Below are positions 37,044-45,973 of a DNA stretch of 64,000 nt, piece after piece (position 1 is the first letter of the stretch; each line of letters opens with the position of its first letter). A model generated the notes under the pieces. That model saw only the letters and a list, made by a program, of their open reading frames with translations. It was not told the origin of the DNA and did not search any database. Made by a program: the position numbers and the translations under genes. The stretch is taken from assembly GCA_019639135.1 (NCBI GenBank), contig JAHBSL010000017.1, forward strand, positions 1 to 64,000. The letters are read 5' to 3'. Origin of the DNA: Acidobacteriota bacterium. Its GTDB lineage: Bacteria; Acidobacteriota; Blastocatellia; Pyrinomonadales; Pyrinomonadaceae.

Positions 37044-38018
37044 ATGGCGTCACCGGCCAAACGACGAACCGCGAAACCTCCGCCGCATGCGCTCTATCTC
37101 GGCGTTGACGGCGGCGGTACGAAGACCCACATCGCCTTGCTAAATGCCGCGGGGGAGCTTCAGTGCGAGGGGTTTTCAGGGCCTTCGAATCCGCTTCGCG
37201 TCGGTGTTGAAACAGCCGTCGGCAACATAATCAAAGCGATCAACGAGGCCTGCGACCGGAGCGGTCTTTCGCGCGGCGATATCGAAGCGGCAACGCTCGG
37301 CCTTGCCGGCGTCAGGCGTGCGGACATCCGCCAGCGGGTTCGCGAGAGCTTTCTCCAGCGGATCCGGGCGAACCGCGTCGTTGTCGTAACCGATGCCGAG
37401 ATCGCCCTCTACGCAACCACCGAGGGCAAGCCAGGTTTGGTCGTCATTGCCGGAACCGGCTCGGTCTGTCTTGGGATGAACGCCAAGGGAAAAATTGCGA
37501 TCGCCGGCGGTTGGGGACCGCTCGCGGGCGACGAAGGCGGCGGCGTCGGCATTGCCCGCCAGGCCCTGCAGGCAGTTGCAAAGGCCTCGGACGGCCGCGG
37601 CATCCCAACCATTTTAAGCCGTCGGGCATCGGAGTATTTCAGGGCATCGGGGCCGGAGAACCTGATAGTTGCGATATACTCTCCGCAGGTGGATAACAGC
37701 CGGATCGCCGGATTTGCAAAGCTGGTCGTCGATGCGGCCGCCGCGGGCGACACTGTTGCGGGGAACATCGTAAAGGAAGCGGGCTTCGAGCTCGGACTCG
37801 CTGCCTGTGCAGTGATCGACAAACTCGGGCTCAAGCGAAACAAGGTGCCGATCGGCTGCGTCGGCAGCATTTTTAAGGCGGGCGAACTGCTTACCGGACC
37901 AATGACCGAGGTCATCCGAACCATCGCCCCAAAGGCCTACTTGACCGAGCCCCTAATGCCCCCGGCCAACGCCGCCGCCCTGATGGCTCTCAGGAATGGC
38001 AATGGAAGCAAGGGGTAA
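37044..38018 (+). CDS. BadF/BadG-type N-acetyl-amino-sugar kinase (MurK-like)
   Basis: A 324-residue ASKHA-fold kinase. The phosphate-1 loop GVDGGGTKTH is at about residue 17; the phosphate-2/adenosine region includes VIAGTGSVCLG and GGWGPLAGDEGGG; the catalytic Asp lies in VVTDAEIAL. This is the family of GlcNAc kinases and of the Clostridium and Tannerella MurK that phosphorylates MurNAc and GlcNAc. It heads the plus-strand arm, upstream of murQ; the context favours MurNAc and/or GlcNAc as substrate. Confidence 0.85.
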   Translation: MASPAKRRTAKPPPHALYLGVDGGGTKTHIALLNAAGELQCEGFSGPSNPLRVGVETAVGNIIKAINEACDRSGLSRGDIEAATLGLAGVRRADIRQRVRESFLQRIRANRVVVVTDAEIALYATTEGKPGLVVIAGTGSVCLGMNAKGKIAIAGGWGPLAGDEGGGVGIARQALQAVAKASDGRGIPTILSRRASEYFRASGPENLIVAIYSPQVDNSRIAGFAKLVVDAAAAGDTVAGNIVKEAGFELGLAACAVIDKLGLKRNKVPIGCVGSIFKAGELLTGPMTEVIRTIAPKAYLTEPLMPPANAAALMALRNGNGSKG

Positions 38019-38024
38019 TGGTGA

Positions 38025-38417
38025 TTGCTTTTCGACCGAAGTTTTACGATAAACTCTTTTTGGGGAACAGTTTTTCTTATTGCGATCGCGGTCGTGGCCG
38101 GTAGCGCTCAGGTGCCTGGCACTGACCGACTGGAAACAAACGAACCGGATTCGCCGCTAGTCATTCTCAGAATGCCTAAAGCTGAACATCCTGAGCACGA
38201 ATCGGGACCAGCGTGCTTTCAAGGCAGCGTAGTTCTTAGGGTGGAGTTTCGATTCGATGGAACGATCGAGACGATCTCCATGATCAGTGAGCGGCCGAAA
38301 GCCGCGGTCGAGAAAGCGATTCAGGCAGCGCGAAAGATACGCTTCTTGCCCAAGGTCGAGGACGGTTACTATATAACTTCTAGCAGGACCATTTCATTTA
38401 TTTTCAACGCTGATTGA
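38025..38417 (+). CDS. Small TonB C-terminal-domain protein
   Basis: A 130-residue protein with an N-terminal hydrophobic segment (about 10-29) and a TonB C-terminal-like fold (about 62-128: VVLRVEFRFDGTIETI, then AIQAARKIRFLP). There is no Pro-rich linker, so it is not a full TonB; it may be periplasmic. The TTG start lies 10 bases after AAGGGG and 7 bases after the kinase stop. It may help energise or couple the receptor at 29357 (inference). Confidence 0.7.
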   Translation: MLFDRSFTINSFWGTVFLIAIAVVAGSAQVPGTDRLETNEPDSPLVILRMPKAEHPEHESGPACFQGSVVLRVEFRFDGTIETISMISERPKAAVEKAIQAARKIRFLPKVEDGYYITSSRTISFIFNAD

Positions 38418-38435
38418 TACAGGAATTCTAGAGCA

Positions 38436-39383
38436 ATGAAAATCTTTCCACATATCCTTATTCTTATTTTTGTTCTGGCTTTCGCTTTGTTCGGCCAGGT
38501 TGACCCAAATGCAGAAGTTAAGTGGTCGATCCTAGAGCCCGGCGGCGATGCGTTTTCGGTCGAGACTCCGTCAGCTATGACAGTTAACAGGATGAAGATC
38601 GACAGCAAGCGAACTACCCTGCTTTACGCGGGTGAACATGAAAGACGCTACTTTTTTGTGGCTGTCGATTTTCCAGGTCCGGAGGGATTCTTCAGTGTCG
38701 TCGAAAGGCTGATCGAGGAGTACGCGAACGCTGAGCCCAGGCCAATAGTTGAGGGCGCAACAAGCGAGTATCAATTCAAGGGCCTGGACAACTTCTACCA
38801 CCACATAATCCAGACCAAAACATCGGCGAAGATCTACACCTTTCACGCCTTGAGTCCGGAACAAAACGACCTAATGGTCGCCCGGTTCGTTCACTCCGCG
38901 AAGATCGCCGGCAAAGAGCTTTTGCCTCGTCCGGAACTAGCCGCACAATTGAGACAGGAAGCGGAGGTGCCTAAGGTGGATTCCGGATCGACGAGCTCTT
39001 CTTTGGCCAAAGCGGCTCAACCAAATTCCTCTGGTAGCGGAGCGGGTTTGGGAAACACACAAACCGCCACCGGAACGAGCGCCGCGAAGGAATCGTCGGA
39101 TAACAAGAGCAATGTAAACAGTGAACTGCGTTTGCGGACGAAGCCGAGGCCGGAATATACGCGGTTTGCTCGTGCGTACTTTTTGAGCGGTACGGTGGTG
39201 ATTCGCGCAACCTTCCTGTTGAATGGAACCGTCGGGAACGTCGAGGTTGTTCGCGGTTTGCCGTTTGGCCTCTCCGGCGAGGCGATCAAAGCCGCAAAAG
39301 CGATCAAGTTCGATCCCGCAATACGAAGAGGAAATGCGGCCTCGGTCATTCGGACAATTGAATACAGCTTCACTCTATATTAA
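38436..39383 (+). CDS. TonB C-terminal-domain protein with extra N-terminal domain
   Basis: A 315-residue secreted protein. Signal peptide at 1-21 (ALFGQ); a folded domain of unknown type (about 25-170), a Ser/Gly-rich linker (about 185-230) and a C-terminal TonB-like domain (about 235-315: TVVIRATFLLNGTVGNVEVV, then AIKAAKAIKFDPA). It lies 18 bases after the small TonB-like gene, and its stop overlaps the murQ start by one base. The pairing suggests two parallel coupling proteins, but neither has the membrane-spanning Pro-rich form of classical TonB. Confidence 0.75.
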   Translation: MKIFPHILILIFVLAFALFGQVDPNAEVKWSILEPGGDAFSVETPSAMTVNRMKIDSKRTTLLYAGEHERRYFFVAVDFPGPEGFFSVVERLIEEYANAEPRPIVEGATSEYQFKGLDNFYHHIIQTKTSAKIYTFHALSPEQNDLMVARFVHSAKIAGKELLPRPELAAQLRQEAEVPKVDSGSTSSSLAKAAQPNSSGSGAGLGNTQTATGTSAAKESSDNKSNVNSELRLRTKPRPEYTRFARAYFLSGTVVIRATFLLNGTVGNVEVVRGLPFGLSGEAIKAAKAIKFDPAIRRGNAASVIRTIEYSFTLY

Positions 39384-40297
39384 TGCTTCCGGTAACCGAA
39401 CAAGAAAATCCGCGAACGGCTAAGATCGACGAGGCCTCGACGCTTGATGCCCTGCGGCTGATCAATGATGAGGACAAGTTGGTCGCTCTTGCGGTCGAGC
39501 GTGTCCTGCCGCAGATAGCCGAAGCGGTCGATCGCATCGTCGAGCGGATGAAGGCGGGCGGGCGGCTTTTCTACATCGGCACCGGGACGAGCGGACGGCT
39601 CGGCGTGCTTGATGCCTCCGAGATACCGCCGACCTACGGCGTTTCGTATGATCTGGTCCAGGGCATTATCGCGGGCGGCTGGGACGCCCTTTACAAAGCC
39701 AGCGAGGCGAGCGAGGACGATCGCGAGGCCGGCATCCGCGATCTAAGAGCACGCGGCGTCACCGCCAAGGACGCCGTCGTCGGCATCGCCGCCTCGGGCC
39801 GGACACCATATACGATCGGTGCGGTCGAGCATGCCCGCAAGATCGGCTGCTTTACCTCCTGCATCGTATGCACGCCCGATTCGGCAATCGAAAAGGCCGC
39901 CGAGATCGCCATAGTCCCGGTCGTCGGCCCCGAGGCGATCACCGGTTCGACCCGTATGAAGGCCGGCACCGCCCAAAAGATGGTGCTAAATATGCTCTCG
40001 ACCGCCGCAATGATCCAACTCGGCTACGTCCGCGGCAACCGCATGACGAACGTCAAGCCCTCGAACGAAAAACTCCGCGACCGCAGCCTGCGTATCCTTA
40101 TCGGTGAGACCGGGCTCGTTGAAACCACGGCAGCAGAGCTAATAGAAACCGCGGGCGGAGACCTCCGCGTCGCTCTTGTTATGCACAAGGGCTCGGTTGA
40201 TCGAGAGGTTGCCGAAGGCCTACTGAAGCGTTCCGATTACGTGGTCGAAAAGGCTTTGATGACTTTGGAACGTTCCGCTCGGGTCGAAAATGGATAA
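39383..40297 (+). CDS. murQ: N-acetylmuramic acid 6-phosphate etherase
   Basis: A 304-residue SIS-domain enzyme that cleaves the lactyl ether of MurNAc-6-P, giving GlcNAc-6-P and D-lactate. Signatures: GTGTSGRLGVLDASE (about residue 62), GIAASGRTPYT, GPEAITGSTRMKAGTAQK, and the usual C-terminal helical domain. It is the committed step of MurNAc salvage and anchors the interpretation of the whole divergon. Its 3' end overlaps the next small gene by 8 bases. Confidence 0.96.
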   Translation: MLPVTEQENPRTAKIDEASTLDALRLINDEDKLVALAVERVLPQIAEAVDRIVERMKAGGRLFYIGTGTSGRLGVLDASEIPPTYGVSYDLVQGIIAGGWDALYKASEASEDDREAGIRDLRARGVTAKDAVVGIAASGRTPYTIGAVEHARKIGCFTSCIVCTPDSAIEKAAEIAIVPVVGPEAITGSTRMKAGTAQKMVLNMLSTAAMIQLGYVRGNRMTNVKPSNEKLRDRSLRILIGETGLVETTAAELIETAGGDLRVALVMHKGSVDREVAEGLLKRSDYVVEKALMTLERSARVENG

Positions 40298-40601
40298 ATA
40301 CGATCCGAAAGTTCTCAATGCCACACTGGGGTTTACTACCGAATGGGGCGAGAATTTTCGCAAGCCGATCGCGGAGCGGATGCTTGCCCGTTTTCCTGAG
40401 TTGAGCGAGGCCGAGATCGCTGAGATCGAAGCCGTTGTGCGAAAGGCGGAGTATCGCATCTACGTGATCGCAGAAATGGAAAAGAGGGGCGAGATATCAG
40501 AAAGTGATATCACACGGATCGCCGCCGAAGAGTTTCCCTGGCTCGAAGGCCACCACATCGGCAGGCTAAAGAATATCGGTATGTACTACGCTCGGCGATA
40601 G
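40290..40601 (+). CDS. Small conserved-looking protein between murQ and symporter
   Basis: A 103-residue acidic, helical, cytosolic protein with no recognised domain. It overlaps murQ by 8 bases and ends 6 bases before the symporter gene, so it is translationally embedded in the salvage operon. Motifs such as PELSEAEIAEIEAVVRKAE and ITRIAAEEFPWL suggest a compact helical fold. It could be a subunit or regulator of MurQ or the transporter, but nothing in its sequence proves this. Confidence 0.65.
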   Translation: MDKYDPKVLNATLGFTTEWGENFRKPIAERMLARFPELSEAEIAEIEAVVRKAEYRIYVIAEMEKRGEISESDITRIAAEEFPWLEGHHIGRLKNIGMYYARR

Positions 40602-40607
40602 AACCAA

Positions 40608-42098
40608 ATGCAGACACTCGACCTTGTCATCATCTTCGGCTATCTGATCGGCATCACGGCCTTCGGCATTTGGTATGCCGGCAAGCAGGAAACGACCGAG
40701 GACTACTTCGTCGGCGACCGCAACGTTCCGTGGTGGGCGATCGCGATGTCGATCGTAGCCACCGAGACCAGCACGATAACGTTCATCTCCGTGCCGGGCA
40801 TTGCCTTTGCCAAGGGCGGCAACTTCCAGTTTCTCCAGCTCGTCTTCGGATACATGCTCGGCCGCGTGGTCATCTCGCTCGTCTTCATCCCGCTCTATTT
40901 CAAAGGCGAGCTGCAAACGGTCTATCAGCTTCTCGGCGACCGCTTTGGCGGCAAGGTCAAGATGCTCGCCTCGGGCCTGTTCGTAATAATGCGCAACATC
41001 GCCGATGGAATCCGGCTACTGCTGACGGCCATCGTGCTCGCCGCGGTCTATACGGCATTTAATCCGCAGACCTCGCCGGAAGTGGTCATCATCGGCTCGA
41101 TACTGATCCTTGGCATCGTAATGATCGTCTTCACGTTCTACGGCGGGATGGAAGCGGTTATTTGGATCGAGGTCGTTCAGCTTGTTATTTACATCGGCGG
41201 GGCCATCGCCGCTGCGGTCGTGCTTGTGCAGAACATCGATGGAGGCATTAGCGGAGCCATCGCCGCCGGACAGCAGTTCGATAAATTCAGCCTTTTCGAC
41301 TTCACGCTCGACTTTACGAAGACCTACACATTCTGGGGCGGCGTCATCGGCGGGTGTTTCCTTACGATGTCAACCCACGGCACGGACCAGTTCCTCGTCC
41401 AGCGATATCTCTGCACCGATAAACCGCGAGCAGCGATCACCGCCTTGATGACCTCGGGCGCCGTCGTGCTCGGGCAGTTCATTGGCTTCCTTTTCATCGG
41501 CGTCCTGCTTTTCGCGTTCTACGCTCCCTACAACATGGAGGGTTACGCCACCGCAACCGGGGCATTTCCGTTCACCGGCGGAGATAAGGTCTTCCCAGAT
41601 TTCATTACGCAGAAAATGCCGACCGGGCTTTCGGGCCTGGTCGTTGCTGCCATTTTTGCCGCGGCCCTATCGTCCTCGCTCAATTCGATTGCCGCCACGG
41701 CGGTTAACGACATCTACAAACCCTATGCGAAAGACAAGTCCGACCGGCATTTGATGAAGATCGCCGGCCTGCTGACCGTGATCGTCGGCATTGTGCAGAT
41801 AGCCATCGCCATCAGCCTCCGCAACGCGAACAGCTCCGCGCTCGGGATGGCTCTTTCGGTCGCGTCGCTGATCAATGGCCCGATCCTCGGCGTCTTTCTG
41901 GTCGGGGCGTTTCTAAAGGGAGCCCGCGAGGTGCATGCACTTATGGGAATGCTCGCGAGCATCGCCGTGATGTTATATGTATTACTTGGGACAAAGATCG
42001 CTTGGCCGTGGTACGCGCTCATCGGAAGCACCGTAACCGTCTCGGTCGCATTTATCGCAACGTTGATCATTAGAAAGAAAGATGAAATTCCTCACTAG
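40608..42098 (+). CDS. Sodium/solute symporter, probable amino-sugar importer (MurT-like)
   Basis: A 496-residue SSS-family transporter with about 13 membrane helices; the family sodium-site region (ATETSTITFISVPG) and AAIFAAALSSSLNSIA helix are intact. It resembles the sugar branch (SGLT/YidK-like). Lying between murQ and nagZ, it is the likely inner-membrane importer of MurNAc or GlcNAc, the role of MurT in Tannerella. It overlaps nagZ by 17 bases. Sodium or proton coupling is inferred from the family only. Confidence 0.85.
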   Translation: MQTLDLVIIFGYLIGITAFGIWYAGKQETTEDYFVGDRNVPWWAIAMSIVATETSTITFISVPGIAFAKGGNFQFLQLVFGYMLGRVVISLVFIPLYFKGELQTVYQLLGDRFGGKVKMLASGLFVIMRNIADGIRLLLTAIVLAAVYTAFNPQTSPEVVIIGSILILGIVMIVFTFYGGMEAVIWIEVVQLVIYIGGAIAAAVVLVQNIDGGISGAIAAGQQFDKFSLFDFTLDFTKTYTFWGGVIGGCFLTMSTHGTDQFLVQRYLCTDKPRAAITALMTSGAVVLGQFIGFLFIGVLLFAFYAPYNMEGYATATGAFPFTGGDKVFPDFITQKMPTGLSGLVVAAIFAAALSSSLNSIAATAVNDIYKPYAKDKSDRHLMKIAGLLTVIVGIVQIAIAISLRNANSSALGMALSVASLINGPILGVFLVGAFLKGAREVHALMGMLASIAVMLYVLLGTKIAWPWYALIGSTVTVSVAFIATLIIRKKDEIPH

Positions 42099-43917
42099 TT
42101 TTTGCCTGCTGCTTTCGTTCATTTTGGCCCCGGTAGCGCTTGCCGCGCCGCCGGACCGGGTCGCCGTTTCTCAGTTTGCACCCTCGAAGAAGGACTGGGA
42201 CTGGGCCGATAAGACGCTCAAGAAGATGACAACGGATGAAAAGGTCGGGCAGCTCGTCCACGTAGGCATCAATGCCCGCTTTGCCCATCAGGAAAGCTCG
42301 TTCTTCAAAGAGCTTCGCCGCCACGTCGTTGAGAACAAGATCGGCGGAGTTATCTTTTTCGGCGCTCCGATCTATGAGACGACGCATCTCGCCAACCGGA
42401 TGCAGGAGGCGGCAAGGATCCCGCTGCTGATGTCGCTCGACGCCGAAACCGGCATCGGCATGCGGTTCTTTGACGCGACGAATTTTCCGTGGGCGATGGC
42501 CGTTGCCGCCACCGGCGAGCCCGAATTTGCCCGGCGGATGGGCGCCATCACCGGCCGCGAGGCACGAGCCATCGGCATCCAGCACGTCTATGCACCGGTG
42601 CTCGATGTAAACAACAACGCCGCAAATCCGGTCATCAACGTCCGCAGCTTTGGCGAAGACCCCGACGACGTCGCCCGCTTTGGCATCGCCTTTGCCGAAG
42701 GCGTTCAAAGCCAAAAAGTGATCGCGACCGCCAAACATTTCCCCGGCCACGGCGATACAAATGTTGATTCGCACCGCGGCCTGCCGATCATCGATCTGCC
42801 TCGCCAGCGACTCACCTCGCTCGAGCTTGTGCCGTTCAAAAAGGCTATCGACGCCGGCATCGGTTCGATCATGATCGCCCACATCGCTTTGCCGCAGATC
42901 GATGGCGAAGAGATCCGCCCGCTCAAGGAATATCAGGGCGGCGACGCCGAACCCGGTGCCGAGATCGTCAGCGAAAAGGCGACAATTCCGGCCACGCTCT
43001 CGCACAAAGTACAGACGGAGATACTGAGAAACGAGCTGGGCTTCAAGGGCCTGATCGTCTCGGATGCGATGTCGATGAGCGGCCTGACGCTTTATTTTAC
43101 ACAGGAGGAAGCGGGCGTTCGGGCGTTCCTCGCCGGGACGGACATACTCGAAAAGCCCGAGGATGTTGATGCGATGGTCCGCGGCCTGAAGACCGCCGTC
43201 GCCAGCGGCCGAATCCCGATGGCTCGGCTTGATGAATCGGTCCGCCGGCAGCTTGCCTGGAAACACGCAGTCGGACTCGCCAAGCAAAAGATCACGCCGC
43301 TCGACCGGATCGACCGCATCGTCAGCGGGCCCGATTCGACAAAGCTGACCGACGAGATAGCACAGCGTGCTATCACTCTGGTCCGCCAGGGGGCGGGAGC
43401 GTTGCCGGTCAACCGGGAGAAGAAGATAGCGGTCTTTGGCGTTTCGAATGGTTTCGATGGCCCCTCGACGATGGGACCATTCGCGGGGACGCTCCGCTCG
43501 GCTGGGCTTCGGTTCGGGCAGGCATATTTACAGGAAAACTCGCTTGCCGAGCAGAACGCCGCGGCCCGCAAGACAGTTATGGAAGCGGATGTCGTGATCG
43601 TCGGGCTTTACGGCCGGGTTCGGTCAGGGGCGAAGAACAGCGTCGGAATTCCGGAGAACGGTGCCGCCATTCTCCGCGAGGCACTCGGCGCCGGGAAGAA
43701 GGTCATCGGCGTCAGCTTCGGCAACCCGTACATCCTGTCATCGTTCCCCGAGATGAAAACGTACATAGTCGCGTACGGCGATATGGCGAGCCTGCAGAGA
43801 GCATCGGCTCGAGGAATACTTGGCCAGCAGCAGTTCACCGGAAAACTGCCGATCTCGCTCCCGGGACTTCACCCGCGAGGTACCGGTATTCAGATCAATA
43901 TAACAACAACGGATTAA
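42082..43917 (+). CDS. nagZ: Secreted beta-N-acetylglucosaminidase
   Basis: A 611-residue GH3 enzyme with a signal peptide (about 1-22). The signature KHFPGHGDTNVDSH, with its catalytic Asp-His dyad, is at about residue 214, and the nucleophile Asp lies in VSDAMSMSG. A second C-terminal alpha/beta domain (about 400-611) makes it the two-domain exported form of Bacillus NagZ rather than the short cytosolic proteobacterial one. It would remove terminal GlcNAc from wall fragments so that NamZ and AmiE can work alternately. The stop codon lies in a palindromic repeat. Confidence 0.92.
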   Translation: MKFLTSFCLLLSFILAPVALAAPPDRVAVSQFAPSKKDWDWADKTLKKMTTDEKVGQLVHVGINARFAHQESSFFKELRRHVVENKIGGVIFFGAPIYETTHLANRMQEAARIPLLMSLDAETGIGMRFFDATNFPWAMAVAATGEPEFARRMGAITGREARAIGIQHVYAPVLDVNNNAANPVINVRSFGEDPDDVARFGIAFAEGVQSQKVIATAKHFPGHGDTNVDSHRGLPIIDLPRQRLTSLELVPFKKAIDAGIGSIMIAHIALPQIDGEEIRPLKEYQGGDAEPGAEIVSEKATIPATLSHKVQTEILRNELGFKGLIVSDAMSMSGLTLYFTQEEAGVRAFLAGTDILEKPEDVDAMVRGLKTAVASGRIPMARLDESVRRQLAWKHAVGLAKQKITPLDRIDRIVSGPDSTKLTDEIAQRAITLVRQGAGALPVNREKKIAVFGVSNGFDGPSTMGPFAGTLRSAGLRFGQAYLQENSLAEQNAAARKTVMEADVVIVGLYGRVRSGAKNSVGIPENGAAILREALGAGKKVIGVSFGNPYILSSFPEMKTYIVAYGDMASLQRASARGILGQQQFTGKLPISLPGLHPRGTGIQINITTTD

Positions 43918-43970
43918 CGCTGATTTCCGCGGATATTTTTTAGAATAATCTGCGGTAATCCGTGCCAATC
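43912..43970. repeat. Palindromic repeat between nagZ and lysA
   Basis: Imperfect inverted arms 43912-43937 and 43944-43970, built of words like GATTACCGCAGATT, with about three quarters of positions matching around a six-base loop. The left arm supplies the last codon and stop of nagZ. Confidence 0.75.
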
Positions 43971-43988
43971 AGTTGTAAAAAATTTCCT

Positions 43989-45533
43989 ATGGCTCAAAAC
44001 TGGGAGATCGAAAACTTCCTGGAGATCCGAAACGGCCGTCTGCACATCGACGGCATAGATGCGGTCGAGCTCGCCCGCAAATACGGCACGCCGCTATTTG
44101 TTTACAGCGAGCCGCGGATCCGGCACAACATCGCCCGACTGAAGCAGGTCGGGGACAACGTCGGCAGCGGGTTCAAGCTTTGCTATGCGGCGAAGGCGAT
44201 GTCCACGCTCGGCGTGCTTCGTGCGGTGCGGGACGCGGGCTGCGACCTTGAGGTCAATTCGGGCGGCGAGCTTTGGAAAGCGTTTAAAGCCGGCTTCCGC
44301 GGTGACCAACTGAACTTTAATGGCCTAAGCAAAGAGGTTTGGGAGATCGAGCTTGCGATCGAAAATGACGTTTATGCTATCCAGGTCGATTCGCTCTACG
44401 AGCTTTCGCTGATCGAGGAAACGGCCAAGCGGCTCGGCAAAAAGGCGAACGTCAGCCTTCGGCTTGTGCCCGGCATCGAATCGGCGACCCACTCCGGTTT
44501 GCAGACCGCGATGCTCACCTCGAAATTCGGAATGATGCCTGGAGAAGCCTTCGGAGCCTTCGCGAAGTACAAGGATTCCGCACACCTCAACCTGTGCGGC
44601 GTCCATCTCCACGTCGGTTCGCAAAACCCGTCGCCCGCGGTTTATACACAAGCGTTCAGCGAGATGTTCGGTGCCCTGCTCCGCATCTTTCGCGAGACCG
44701 GCATTCGCCTGCAGCACATAAATCTCGGCGGCGGCTTTCCCGTAAATTATCTCCGCGACCGCTCGCAGGCATATGACTTCCCCGCCGAAAAACGCGAGAT
44801 GTTTGCCGCCGATTTCGAGCCCGCCGAGGCGATGAAATTCGCATGGGCAGAGGTCCGAAAGAAAGCCGAGGCCGAGAACGTTGTCGATCTGCTTGAGGGC
44901 ATCACGCTCCTCCTCGAACCCGGCCGCTCCATCATTGCCGACGCCGCCATCTGTCTGACCACGGTGAGGAATCACAAGCAACGGCCTGTATCGAATGGAC
45001 AACGGACGATAAAGAATGGACAACGGACAATGGACAACGGACAATGGACAACGGACGTCGAACAGCGGACAATCGACAATGACCGATCCGAAAAAGAGAA
45101 ACTATCCACTGTCCACTATCAATTATCCACTGAGACTGACTCATCTACTGACCACTGGCTCCTCACCGACGCCGGCTTCAACATCCTGCTCTCGATGGAG
45201 ACCTACAAGTGGTACTACCATCTGATATCAGCCGAGCGTGCCGGCGAGCCGCACGAAACACCCTACAAACTTGCCGGCCCGCTCTGCGATGGCGGCGATG
45301 TCTATTTTGATATCGAGGGAGAAGGAAGGCTACCCGACCACCGGCTCTTGCCTGAAAATGTCGAACCCGGTGAGATCCTTGCAATGCTCAATTGCGGAGC
45401 CTATTCGCTCGCCCAGGCCTCGCAATACAACGGCCGCTTCCTGCCGCCCGTCGTCCTGACAAAAGCCGACGGCACCACCGAACTCATCCGCCGCCGCGAC
45501 ACCTTCGAAGACCTCATCGCCAACGACCTTTAG
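43989..45533 (+). CDS. lysA: Diaminopimelate decarboxylase with internal repeat insertion
   Basis: A 514-residue PLP enzyme making lysine from meso-diaminopimelate. The PLP lysine is in CYAAKAM (about residue 64); HLHVGSQ, NLGGGFPVNYL, the EPGRSI phosphate loop and the second-subunit CDGGD motif are intact. The usual length is about 420; the excess comes from an in-frame repeat insertion at about residues 333-390. ATG 43989 is chosen rather than GTG 43962, which falls inside the upstream palindrome. lysA may be functional if the insert forms a surface loop. Confidence 0.88.
   Translation: MAQNWEIENFLEIRNGRLHIDGIDAVELARKYGTPLFVYSEPRIRHNIARLKQVGDNVGSGFKLCYAAKAMSTLGVLRAVRDAGCDLEVNSGGELWKAFKAGFRGDQLNFNGLSKEVWEIELAIENDVYAIQVDSLYELSLIEETAKRLGKKANVSLRLVPGIESATHSGLQTAMLTSKFGMMPGEAFGAFAKYKDSAHLNLCGVHLHVGSQNPSPAVYTQAFSEMFGALLRIFRETGIRLQHINLGGGFPVNYLRDRSQAYDFPAEKREMFAADFEPAEAMKFAWAEVRKKAEAENVVDLLEGITLLLEPGRSIIADAAICLTTVRNHKQRPVSNGQRTIKNGQRTMDNGQWTTDVEQRTIDNDRSEKEKLSTVHYQLSTETDSSTDHWLLTDAGFNILLSMETYKWYYHLISAERAGEPHETPYKLAGPLCDGGDVYFDIEGEGRLPDHRLLPENVEPGEILAMLNCGAYSLAQASQYNGRFLPPVVLTKADGTTELIRRRDTFEDLIANDL
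44990..45154. repeat. In-frame GGACAAC-word repeat insertion in lysA
   Basis: The left part repeats GGACAA(C/T) words (positions 44996-45080); the right part carries mirrored words (CTATCCACTGTCCACTATC, then ATTATCCACTG, 45101-45131). There is no stop in the lysA frame throughout. Encoded residues are rich in Asn, Gln, Arg, Thr, Asp and Ser, unlike the flanking enzyme. Confidence 0.85.
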
Positions 45534-45973
45534 GCCGTGCAGTAGTTTTCCGCACCGTCTTTAGCGATCTTTCGGGCGATGACGGCGAAGAAGATCGGCT
45601 CTTTCGGGACGCGGTTCGGGTCTTCATTTGCGAGTTCGTAAAGCGGCGGTGTGATCTTGGCAGCGACATCGAGCGGGAGCACGTCCGAAGCCGCTAGAAC
45701 CGAACAAAGACGCGACTTTATCTCCTCATCCTGCAGTAAGCGAATCGCCCGGCGTTCGTGTTGCACGAGGTCGTAGCTCTGGCGATATTTTCGCCGCCCG
45801 ATCCGTAACATTGACCCGGCAAACTCTTTGACAATGACCCCAAGGCAACCGCCCCGTTTACCTTCGTCCGCACGTATTTCCTCGAAAGGCTTGTTGAGCG
45901 ATTCAAGGTAGTGAACATACTCGAAAACCTCCTTTCGAAAGTTATCCAGATCGCTAAACTCTTCTTTGGACAT
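45530..45973 (-). CDS. Hypothetical cytosolic protein
   Basis: A 147-residue, mostly helical charged protein with no domain I recognise. It has a GAGGTG ribosome site 8 bases before the ATG. It is convergent with lysA, the two stop codons overlapping by four bases. No operon partner. Confidence 0.6.
   Translation of the reverse strand: MSKEEFSDLDNFRKEVFEYVHYLESLNKPFEEIRADEGKRGGCLGVIVKEFAGSMLRIGRRKYRQSYDLVQHERRAIRLLQDEEIKSRLCSVLAASDVLPLDVAAKITPPLYELANEDPNRVPKEPIFFAVIARKIAKDGAENYCTA

Noticed and set aside
42070..43287. 405-residue ORF antisense to nagZ
   Set aside because: Shadow of the nagZ frame; the real gene has a signal peptide and catalytic motifs.
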